Shown in pieces: positions 1 to 7,859 of a DNA stretch of 25,556 bases (positions are counted from its first letter, which is position 1; each line of letters starts with the position of its first letter). Origin of the DNA: Scenedesmus sp. ARA3 (lineage: Eukaryota; Chlorophyta; Chlorophyceae; Sphaeropleales; Scenedesmaceae). The position numbers were made by a program, and so were the translations under genes. The DNA lies in the NCBI GenBank assembly GCA_004335835.1, contig RWJK01001147.1, positions 9,116 through 34,671 of the forward strand, in the 5' to 3' direction. Below the pieces are notes generated by a model. It had not been told where the DNA came from. It made no database searches and was given only the letters and a program-made list of their open reading frames with translations.

Positions 1-58
<58 letters not shown>
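1..58. repeat. (CAG)n trinucleotide tract at the window edge
   Basis: A perfect AGC/CAG repeat of about 19 units runs from the first base. Shorter CAG tracts follow at about 180-208 and 913-944. The tract lies on the 3' side of the minus-strand U2AF-like gene, probably in an intron, where on the minus strand it reads as CTG repeats. Whether it is coding on either strand cannot be decided here. Confidence 0.9.
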
Positions 59-60
<2 letters not shown>

Positions 61-179
61 CATCCAGGTCAGACAAGGTGCCAGCACAGCCACAGGAGGG
101 CGGGCAGGTCAGCGGGTCAGCAGGCGTCACACCAACTAACATGTGGGAGTTCCAGCGTTTGAGGGGTTTTTGGATGAAT

Positions 180-210
<31 letters not shown>

Positions 211-829
211 CAGGCGAGCCGTCCTGCCAGGTGTCAAGCTAGTTCAGGCCAGCACAGCGACTCAACCACGCAACGTAAATGTTGCCGGCCATCCTGCGAG
301 CCGTCCTGCCAGGTGCCAAGCTGTCAACCGCCGGATATGGTGGGTGGTATGAACAACAGGCAAAGAACACCTATAAACCGCACATTTCAAGCCTGACCAC
401 AATCTGTGTCAGCACTGCATTGGATGAATGAGAGCAGCATGTAATGTGACGAGTGCTGCTGTGCAGAATCACATACACTGTAAACTGGCATAAAAGCAGA
501 CATACTGCCGGCAGTTGGGTATGCTTTCAAGTTCTGAATTATGCTGGGTAATTTGACCAGGGCAATTTGACCTATGGATGAGACAAAAGGCATGCCCTTT
601 GCCTGGATCAATTTGATATCAGCCATTTCTAATTGAAGCAATCCACTCCCAGTAGCAGTTTGGTGTGGGGTGTGGGTCATGTCACCGTCGATTGACGTGG
701 ACCTTCCCCACACCGAGCACCACACTGCTACACGCGTGGCCAGACGTAGCTTACCTGATAGGGCCTATGCAGACACCTCAACACAGCTTAAAACAACAAC
801 CTAGATCGCAGAGAGACTCAAAACCCCAC
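59..829. other. Probable U2AF-like intron or 3' part, no exon recognised
   Basis: After the fourth U2AF-like exon ends at 830, the next exon should begin with the rest of RRM2, in the family a GYAFCEY-like motif. No such coding was found on the minus strand down to base 1, so the gene most likely continues in a long intron past the left edge. The stretch contains a 25-base imperfect direct repeat (about 215-240 and 297-321, roughly 82 bases apart) and a CAG tract at 180-208. Short open frames on both strands look like chance. Confidence 0.5.
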
Positions 830-911
830 CTTGCTTTTGCCGGTGTTTTTGTCCATGACCAGGTTGAAGCTCTTCAGGGGGCCGTACGGCGCCAGCAGCT
901 CCTTCACCTGA

Positions 912-946
<35 letters not shown>

Positions 947-2351
947 GTCAGTCCTACAGAACTGCAGCCGGCCCAACTTCCGTTCAAATTCCTTCCAAAC
1001 TCATCTTGCACGCCCGCCACCAACATGTTACATGGCACACAACGTAACACATAACATATAACACACATCTGCTCGCCCCCGTAGCTTTAGGGAAGGCCTC
1101 CCACAACGCCTTTGCCCCATGTGTCCTCAACAAGCATCTTGCACACCAGCAACCAACATGTTACATAACACTGATGTAACATAACAAATGTTAACAAATA
1201 ACACCCACCTGCTCGTCCCCGTAGCTGCAGGGCAGGCCTCCAACAAATATCTTGTCCCAGGTATCTTCCACAACCGTCTTGCACATCGGCAGGTGGGCGG
1301 TGCTGACTGTTGGGTCTGGGGTGGCGGGGCCCAAGGGTGCAGCTTCCTCAGGGTTGTAGTTGCTGGGGCGCCGGATCTGCAAAAAATAACAATGTAACAA
1401 TAACATGTCAGTTCAACAGTGTTGGTTGGGTAGGTGGGCGGTGTGGACTGTCGTGTCAGGGGTGGCGGGGCCCAGGGGTGCAGCCTCCTCAGGGTTGTAG
1501 TTGCTGGGGCGCCGGATATGTAAAAACGTCAAACAATAAGATCATAACATCTTGTAACAAGGCATTCAGCAACTGCTGCGGCTGGTGAAATCCATTGCGC
1601 TGCGGGCCTCTTCAACGCTGCACAGATCTGCTCTCAGACCTGAACCGGAACCCGCAATACAATCTCTGCACTTCAATGCTTAGAACCCTGCACACCTTTA
1701 GGTTGGTGTCATTGAACAGGATGCCGTCAAAGGCCATGGCGTTGCTTGCTTCCTCGATGCTGCGCAGCTCCAAGAACGCGTAGCTGCGGTCGCTGCTGAC
1801 CTTCACGCCCGCTGCTGGCTTATCTATCGATGCACAAACCTAAACCTAAACCCTCCGTACGCCTGAAAACCCTGACAAACCCTACTACACCAAGCCCTAG
1901 TACCCTACTACACCAAGCCCTAAAACCCTGCGCACCTTGAGGTTTGTGTCGTTGAACAAAATGCCGTCAAAGGCCATCGCGTTGCTGGCTTCCTCAATGC
2001 TGCGCAGCTCCAGAAAAGCGTAGCTGCGGTCGCTGCTGACCTTCACGCTTGCAATTGGCGGGCCGGGGGCAACAGCGGCGCCTGTGCTGCCCATCACGCC
2101 TTCAAAAAACACCCGCAGATCCTCCTGCAAGCAGCAAATGCAGAGGAATGGTTCAAATCAATGATTGCAGCTGGCAATGGGAGGGCCAGGGGCAACAGCA
2201 GCGCCAGCGCTGCCAAATACGCCCTCAAAAAAGACCAGCAGATCCTCCTGCACACGGCAGAAAATGCAGAGGTTATCAAAATGCAGCAAATGCAGCTGGC
2301 AACCGACGGGCCACGAGCCACGGCAGCGCCTGTGCTGCCCATTACGCTCGG

Positions 2352-2387
<36 letters not shown>

Positions 2388-3255
2388 CACTGCTGCTGGC
2401 AGGGTCAGGCATGTGCGTGTGCTACATATGCTGCTGCGTAGCGCCGCGATGATGGCTACAGATCATGCTGGCTGCTGCTGCTGCTGGTGCTGGTGCTGCT
2501 GCTGCTGCTGCTGGTGCTGCTGCTGCTCCTGCTGCTGCGGCAGCAGCGCTGCCTGCTGGTGCCAACGCCATCTCCTCCACGTACATCCAACACGCATTGT
2601 TTATGACCTGCGGGTGCATTGCCACCTCTGCTGGCATTCCGTGCAGCCAGCCCCCTGCACTGCTCCAGCCGCCTAAAAACCCCAAACCTGCTGCTGAAAA
2701 CACACCCCGGCCAGCCGCTACTGCTCTGCAACCTTTGAAACACCCTAAGCAAGCAACACCCACCTCTTTGGTCCCCTTCGGAATGCCTCCTACATACAGC
2801 CGCCGCGCATTCTTGATGACCTGAGGCTCCCTTGCTGCTACCTCTGCTTGCACGCCATGCAGCCAGCCCCGAAAGTGCTCCAGCCACCCAAAACCCTCAA
2901 ACCTGCTGCTGAGAACACACCCCGGCCAGCCGCTACTGCTCGGCACCCTTTGGAAACACCCCAACCAAGCAACACTTACCTCCTTGGTCCCCTCCGGAAT
3001 GCCTCCTACATACAGCCGCCGCGCATTCTTGATGACCTGAGGCTCCCTTGCTGCTACCTCTGCTTGCACGCCATGCAGCCAGCCCCGAAAGTGCTCCAGC
3101 CGACGCAGCAGCGCCCGGATCGTTTCATCCCGCTGCTGCAGCTGCTGCTCCAAGTGCTGCAGCTGGTCCGGCTGCGTTGCTGTGTCTGCTGCGCCTGCTG
3201 GTGCGGCGTTCCCTTCCCAATCCCGTTCCCGTTCCCGTTCCCGTTCCATTCCCAT
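830..3255 (-). CDS. U2AF2: U2AF large subunit (U2AF65)-like splicing factor, partial
   Basis: U2AF65 binds the polypyrimidine tract at 3' splice sites in the nucleus and recruits U2 snRNP. Four exons are seen on the minus strand: 3255-2980, 2124-1936, 1376-1209 and 907-830. All are phase 0 with GT-AG borders and give 237 residues. RRM1 shows NARRLYVGGIPEGTKE, then SYAFLELRSIEEASNAMAFD and an NLK-IRRP end, as in U2AF65. RRM2 shows DKIFVGGLPCSYGDEQV followed by KELLAPYGPLKSFNLV. The rest of RRM2 and the C-terminal UHM domain lie outside the window. The N-terminus is unusual: a short Arg-Glu repeat built from a CCCGTT hexamer (3220-3245) ending in D-W-E, then a Gln/Leu-rich probable coiled coil, and no long RS domain. 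The RE-W segment might act as a ULM-like motif (inference). The start at 3255 is the first ATG of this frame; an upstream exon cannot be excluded. Introns are full of partial exon copies. Confidence 0.85.
913..944 (-). repeat. CTG-repeat tract directly before an acceptor of the U2AF-like gene
   Basis: On the minus strand about ten CTG units lead into CCTCAG, which is the acceptor of the exon starting at 907. The triplet repeat stands where the polypyrimidine tract should be. Confidence 0.75.
1069..1145 (-). repeat. 3'-part copy of U2AF-like exon 3, dead donor
   Basis: The minus strand repeats the second half of the exon 1376-1209 (LVEDTWGKGVVGGLP against VVEDTWDKIFVGGLP), 140 bases further downstream. 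It has an in-frame stop after GGLP. The donor after GAGCAG has changed from GT to AT, so it should not splice. A further short remnant of the same repeat lies at about 1002-1042. Confidence 0.8.
1431..1517 (-). repeat. 5'-part copy of U2AF-like exon 3, dead acceptor
   Basis: This repeats RRPSNYNPEEAAPLGPAT and the following residues of the exon at 1376-1209, 141 bases upstream of it in the direction of transcription. The AG of the acceptor is replaced (ACAT before ATCCGG where the real exon has GCAG), so the copy is probably silent. Confidence 0.8.
1696..1806 (-). repeat. 3'-part copy of U2AF-like exon 2, donor intact
   Basis: The copy repeats the last 37 or so residues of the exon 2124-1936 (from KVSSDRSYAFLEL to NLK) with few changes, and its donor AAG|GTGTGC is intact, 240 bases downstream of the real donor. 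Retaining the sequence in between would meet a stop soon after the real donor (VLGLGVVGY then stop). Confidence 0.85.
2125..2360 (-). repeat. 5'-part copies of U2AF-like exon 2
   Basis: One copy begins at 2247, 123 bases upstream of the real exon start at 2124, with an intact GCAG acceptor and the frame EDLLVFFEGVFGSAGAAVAP, ending in a stop after IASCNH. A second, more decayed copy (VMGSTGAAVARGPSVAS) lies at about 2300-2350 beside a CTG/GCT tract and has no matching acceptor. Confidence 0.8.
2547..2979 (-). repeat. 3'-part copies of U2AF-like exon 1 with intron
   Basis: Two further copies of the exon end plus the following intron, with a step of 216 bases for the nearer one and about 211 for the farther one. 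The nearer copy keeps the exon end (ARRLYVGGIPKGTKE) and an intact donor GAG|GTGGGT at 2764. The farther copy (about 2550-2660) is degraded (VINNACWMYVEE) and has no clear donor. The shared intron part contains the phrase CACACCCCGGCCAGCCGC at 2701 and near 2920. Confidence 0.8.
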
Positions 3256-3700
3256 GCAGGTGCGGTCTCCCGTTCCCGCGCCTGTGTGGGGTGTGGCAGC
3301 GCAACGTCAAGCAGCACACCACAGCAGGTTGAGTGAGCGGCAGTGTTGGGGTAAGCAGGCTAGCAGACTCTCTGGAGCAGCAGTGTGGAAGCAGCAGCAG
3401 ATGGAGTTAGAGGCAGGGGTGGGGGTAAGCAGGCGAGCAGAATCGCTAGCACTAGCCGCAGCAGGTGACAGCAGTGTGGAATGAGCAGAGTGGCAAAAGC
3501 ACAAGCAGCAGCAGGTGGAGTCACAGGCAGGGATGGAATGAGCAGGTGGGCAGACGCGATGGCAGCAGGGGGTGGGAGTGCTAGTGAGCGGGGTGTCAGC
3601 ATGCAGCGGTGCCTGTCCCGGCGCGTGTCCGGCGCGTTTGAGTTGCGCGCGCGACGTTTGAATGCACGTTTTGAAAAGGCAGGGCGCGAGCACGGCCCGC
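3256..3700. promoter_or_regulatory. Presumed 5' region of the U2AF-like gene with imperfect tandem repeats
   Basis: The stretch upstream of the minus-strand start at 3255 has imperfect repeats about 73 to 91 bases apart: GGGTAAGCAGGC near 3349 and 3422, CAGCAGTGTGGA near 3379 and 3470. No TATA box or certain transcription start was recognised. Open frames on either strand are Gln/Ser-rich and look non-coding. Confidence 0.35.
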
Positions 3701-5866
3701 TGCTAGGGCTGCGAAGATCTTGCTGGGTCACTACTGTGAAGTTTGGCACCCAGAAGTGTGCATTCCACAAGATCCAGGCTTGAAAAAGTATTTGAAACAC
3801 TGTAGAATGGCCTGCAAGGCATTAAGTGCCTCGCTACGACCTTGCTGGAGACAAGTATAGTACTAGTTGCCATGCTGTTGGCCTGCTGGTGATGCAACAG
3901 CACGGAGAAACAACCGCAAGTTACGCAACCTTGCTCTAATGATTCCGTGCAGTCCTGAGGGGCATGCACGTCGAGCTGCTCGAGACACTCACCCCTTATG
4001 CACTGCGCCTTCAAGCCCGACTCCTTCCCACAAAGAACTGGTGAATGTGTTCTTTTGTTTTGGTTCCTAGCTATGACTGCTTGAGATGGCATCTGGTGCG
4101 TGATGGCAGGTGCTGCATGCCAGGTGTTGCCGAGGGAAACAGCGCTCGTAACTGCATAACGAAAAACGATCCTTCATACTTCGACCTTCATCCAGCAACC
4201 TAGCTGCTCAGCATGATGGGTGTCACACACCAAATTTGCAACACGTGCCTGGCTGCGTCGTCAAGGGCCAGATTCCCGTGAAAAGCTTACGACATATATG
4301 CAAACGCAACCACCTGCCGTTCGGGATAAGCAGCGTGCGACATGCACAGTAACATATCAAGAGCCCTGGGTCTAACGAAAGTTGCGACAGCTGCTGAGCG
4401 CAGCTGGGTGCACCGGCTCGTGCAGGCACAGCGGCAGCACGTCGAGGCTGCTGGTCAGCACCAACACCCTGCTGCAGAACCCAGCAACCACCAGCAACAC
4501 AGCCCATTGGCACCTAGCAGGCATGCTGCACATGACCTTGGACCAAGCTGGCCAAGCTGGCCATTGCTCTGCCTGCCAGCCCTCATAGGCCCCATCTACG
4601 TCCCACAACAGCACAGGAGGTCAAACGACAGCATGTGGCAGCAAATTCAACAGCTGAAGCAACACATGCGGCATGCTGCAGCGCCGCGGACTTTGACAAG
4701 CAAAAGTTTAGCGAAATCATACAGCATCTACGTGGCGTGTGTGGCCCTGCTTGTAACGCTCCGCTCAGCGGCAAAGGTGCAGTGGTGCTCAAGCCAGCCG
4801 CAGCCGCACCAAAGCAGACGGAAACACGACCAGCAAGTTAGATCTCATTATAAACAGGGCTGCCCATGCAGGTGCGGCACCAGTTCAAACCCCAACCTGC
4901 CCCAAGCCCTGACAGGGCTTGTCACAAACGACACGGTGCATACCTTGCTGCCTTCCAGACAGTCAGCGCAGGGTCAACGCGTGGTCAACGCGCGGTCAAC
5001 ACATGGACAACTGGCGCATCACACACTGCAGACGTCGTCGCCTGAACCAACGAGGGCACAGGGACCACCACAACCAAAAGCACAAAATTCACTGCTATGA
5101 GGCACTGCAAGACCAGCAGGGCTTAACCTACATCGTGCAAAAGGCACACTGAGGGACACACGCTAGACCCTGCACGCTGCAGGACACTCACAACAGCAGC
5201 TGCACACCTCTGCTCCAGCTGCTGCTGCTGCTGCAGCTGCTGCTGCTGCTGCAGCTACTGCTGCTTTTATCAAACTGCTGCAGGACGCGACACCAGCGGC
5301 AAACAGCCTGCACGCCTGCTGCACCTAACCACTGCATTCCTGTAAGCTCACTGGTGAGCTGAGTCCACAACTCAAAATTCACCAGCTAAAACTCGCCAGC
5401 CTGGCCTAGCCATAGTTGGGCCAGGCCAAGCGACACAAGACCCTACACCTGCCACATGCCACCTGACAGCAGCACTTGCTGACCTTGTTTTCTTTTGGCA
5501 GCGCACACACACATTGGCTGCACAGCACTGCTGCACAAACAGGCTGCTGATGTGTACGCCGCACTGCCGCATGCCCTGCCTGCACAGCACAAAGCTACGC
5601 CGCACTTGCTGTGCCTCACAGCATTGGCGCACAAGCAAGCCACTCACTGATACCCGCACAGTGCTGCTGCAGTCTCGAAAGCAACGCAGCGCGGCGCAGT
5701 GTGTGCATTCTGGCAAGCACGTTGTGCCTTGCTGCTGTTTGTGCAGCGCAGCCGCCACAGCAGCACTCCCACTGCAGCAGGGCACTCGACGTGGCTGGTC
5801 AGCATTGTAGGTACAGCTGCGAGGCTCAACCAGTACCGCTGCTGCTGTGTGTGTGTGTGTGCTGTT
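3701..5866. other. Unassigned interval between the U2AF-like gene and MPC1
   Basis: No protein family was recognised on either strand in these 2.2 kb. The right-hand part must hold the 3' untranslated region of MPC1, which ends at 5867 on the minus strand. A plus-strand open frame of 252 codons (4342-5100) is the longest. It is rich in Gln, His, Ser and Ala, shows no domain, and may be chance in this GC-rich, CAG-rich DNA. Short CTG/CAG tracts occur at 5217-5262. Confidence 0.4.
4342..5100 (+). CDS. Doubtful open reading frame, 252 codons
   Basis: This is an uninterrupted frame from ATG to TGA with a His/Gln/Ser-rich product and no recognisable motif, signal peptide or membrane segment. No family comes to mind. 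It is reported only because its length exceeds other non-coding frames nearby. Composition like the surrounding repeats and the absence of introns argue against a real gene. Confidence 0.15.
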   Translation: MHSNISRALGLTKVATAAERSWVHRLVQAQRQHVEAAGQHQHPAAEPSNHQQHSPLAPSRHAAHDLGPSWPSWPLLCLPALIGPIYVPQQHRRSNDSMWQQIQQLKQHMRHAAAPRTLTSKSLAKSYSIYVACVALLVTLRSAAKVQWCSSQPQPHQSRRKHDQQVRSHYKQGCPCRCGTSSNPNLPQALTGLVTNDTVHTLLPSRQSAQGQRVVNARSTHGQLAHHTLQTSSPEPTRAQGPPQPKAQNSLL

Positions 5867-5881
5867 TTACTTGGCTGCGGG

Positions 5882-5917
<36 letters not shown>

Positions 5918-7488
5918 GCTGGCTGCCTCCCGAGCTTCCTGCTCCTTGCCCTCAGGGCTGTTGTGCCAGTTGTACCACCTGCAGCAGCAGCAGCAGCAGC
6001 AAAAGTGGGTTGTTGAATTGTGGCACACAAGCATAGCAAGACACCAAGCACTAAACCCACAGTACACAACGGCGAGTATACGACTTGTACGTGGGGTTGA
6101 GGCGGTGCCCAGGCAGCGGTTGAACCAACATCTCCCAGAGAAGGCAGCAGCTCAGCTGCTGCTGCTATTACATACCGTATCGTAACTGCTCAGCTGGTAG
6201 AGCTGCACGGTCTCAATGCTCGCATGGCAAGCGCACAGCAGGTAATGGCACGGCTGCATCATGCAGCTGCAAAGCCACTTCTGCATCTTGCCTTTTTCAT
6301 CAATCAACGTCCCCGCGCCTGCTTAGCTGGTGGGAGACGAGCGCAGCATGCTAATGCTGTGCTGTCCCTTCACCGGCCATGCAGCAACGGGACTACACAG
6401 CCGCACATGCGCAAGGGGTATGGCTGTTCAAAAACTGTGTGCAGCTGTGTATAGTGTGCCACCCACCTGCTGAGCTGGTAGAGCTGCACAGTCTCATTGC
6501 TCGCGTGGCATGCCAGCAGTAGGTAGTTGCGCGGCTGCACCATCCATGCAAAGCGCATGAACAGGCAGCTGTACACGCACATGGCTGTAGCAGGGCATGA
6601 CACAAGCATGGAGGTAGGCACAGCGGCAGCAGCAACAACAGCAGCGGCATGTGGAATTGCGCAGCACGTCATCGCGGCTGCACCATATGCACAGCGCATT
6701 AAGGCACATGGCTGCAGGAAGTGCGCAGGCACAGCATAAGCACAATGGCTGGGTGTGATGCTTGCTGCAAAAGCCTTGTCAAGCATTGTTACATGTGTGC
6801 TTGCAGGGGTGGAGAAAACGATATTGGCCCGTCTATGTGCTTCAAGCCTCACTGCCTGGCTGAACATGCTGCCTTCACCCAGAATGCTGGGCGCCAGGAT
6901 GCTGCTAGCACTGCAACGCAGCTGCTACCTCTGTGCTGCATCTATGCTGCCGCTTTTGCTATGCGATTGCCACACTGCGGCGTTTGCCACATGTTGGCTG
7001 CTGGTTGTGCACCGGCAATCATCCACGAATCAGCTACAGCTGCTGCAAAACTCCGCTGCAACGCGCACCTGATGTCATGTTTGGTGATATCACATCTGGT
7101 GTCTTCTTCATGTCTGCAAGCCCCTGCAGCGCACAAAACAGTGTACAAGTTGTCACTTATAGCTTTTCAACGAGCTGCTGCTGCAGTGCTGATGTTGATG
7201 CTGTGATCCAGCTCAGATGCCAGATGCCTGCAAGCTCCTGCACAAGCTGCTGCAGGATGATGCTGCTCACCGCAAGCACAAAGCCCCAGTTCGCCACCGG
7301 GCCCCAGAAATGTGTCGTCTTAGGGCCTGTAAAGCAGTCAAAGTCAACGCAGCGCGGCGTGAGCGGCATTAGCAGTGCACTTACGCGCCTGTTGCAGCAG
7401 CACCCACAGCCTGCTGACCTGTTGGGCTGTTTACAAACGCCGCGAAGCGCTGCCCAAGCGTCAAGGAAGCTTTCGCAGGCGCAGACAT
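5867..7488 (-). CDS. MPC1: Mitochondrial pyruvate carrier subunit 1 (MPC1)
   Basis: MPC1 pairs with MPC2 in the inner mitochondrial membrane to import pyruvate. Five minus-strand exons: 7488-7419, 7326-7271, 7123-7069, 6584-6467 and 5978-5867. They join with correct phases to 411 nt, 136 residues plus TAA. Family signatures are plain: [20 protein letters not shown], then [37 protein letters not shown] and [12 protein letters not shown]. Length fits the family (about 105-140). The two or three short hydrophobic helices lie in the [12 protein letters not shown] and LFMRFAW...YLLLACH regions. The tail after SRW is not conserved: [18 protein letters not shown] and then about ten Ala coded by a GCA repeat. 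The start at 7488 gives MSAPAKASL and is the only ATG of the frame near the SPTGPKTT motif. The gene is divergent from the cyclophilin gene. Exon 4 has broken copies on both sides. Confidence 0.95.
5979..6001 (-). repeat. CTG tract forming the acceptor of MPC1 exon 5
   Basis: On the minus strand a run of CTG units ends directly in GCAG, the acceptor for the exon starting at 5978. Inside the same exon a second triplet run (about 5886-5917) codes the poly-Ala tail. Confidence 0.75.
6186..6262 (-). repeat. 3'-part copy of MPC1 exon 4, dead donor
   Basis: The minus strand repeats the end of exon 4 ([18 protein letters not shown] against [18 protein letters not shown]), 281 bases downstream of the real one. 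The donor GTGGGT is replaced by TTACGA, so the copy should not be spliced. Confidence 0.85.
6655..6711 (-). repeat. 5'-part copy of MPC1 exon 4, acceptor intact, frame lost
   Basis: The copy starts 127 bases upstream of the real exon start at 6584. It keeps CTGCAG|CCATGTGC and the stretch that codes MVQPR in the real exon, but small deletions break the frame. The acceptor looks usable, so inclusion would give a frameshift. Confidence 0.75.
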
Positions 7489-7859
7489 TGCAAAAGTGTG
7501 GCGTAGTATGCGATCAAGCAAAACGTGATCTGGTCGGTGGCCCTAGTTGAGGTGGTTTGTTTCGGCAGGCTACCGGAGGTGCCCAGGCTGCGTCGGCTAC
7601 GTGATTTTGCTAAAATAGGACACAACGACAGAACGTGTAGGAGCTCATGTTGCCCAGGTTCCCAGCTGCAGCATGTTACTGAGGGTCCAGCAGTGTTGGT
7701 GCTGGGCCCTGGGCTCTGCTGTCTTCATACACGTCTTCTGTAGCCGTGGATCCCACGTGATTTTGCCTTTCAGCATTCGTAGTTGCAATCAGTAGCGTAT
7801 CAGGACTGCATAGTCCGTTCGTAGCCGGGAGAAGGGACAGCAGAGCATCGTCTCGCAAA
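7489..7859. promoter_or_regulatory. Divergent promoter between MPC1 and the cyclophilin gene
   Basis: The 371 bases separate two start codons on opposite strands. The 12-base sequence ACGTGATTTTGC occurs twice in the same direction (7599-7610 and 7755-7766). The second copy forms part of a palindromic G-box CACGTG (7754-7759). A related inverted element, GCAAAACGTGATC, lies at about 7518. No clear TATA box was seen. Shared regulation of the two genes is an inference. Confidence 0.6.

Noticed and set aside
1..58. A CRISPR array from the regular repeats
   Set aside because: The repeat is a plain trinucleotide tract with no spacers, and the window is eukaryotic.
1840..1930. Interstitial telomere repeat (CCTAAA-like and CCCTGA-like phrases, also at 10499-10560)
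   Set aside because: Only two or three irregular units; not enough to call telomeric sequence.
830..3255. Pseudogene reading of the U2AF-like gene because of many broken exon copies
   Set aside because: One complete set of four exons with intact splice sites and phase 0 borders remains, so the broken pieces are extra copies.
4342..5100. The 252-codon plus-strand frame as a firm gene
   Set aside because: No motif, composition like the surrounding repeats, and no intron in a region where all real genes have many; kept only as a doubtful entry.
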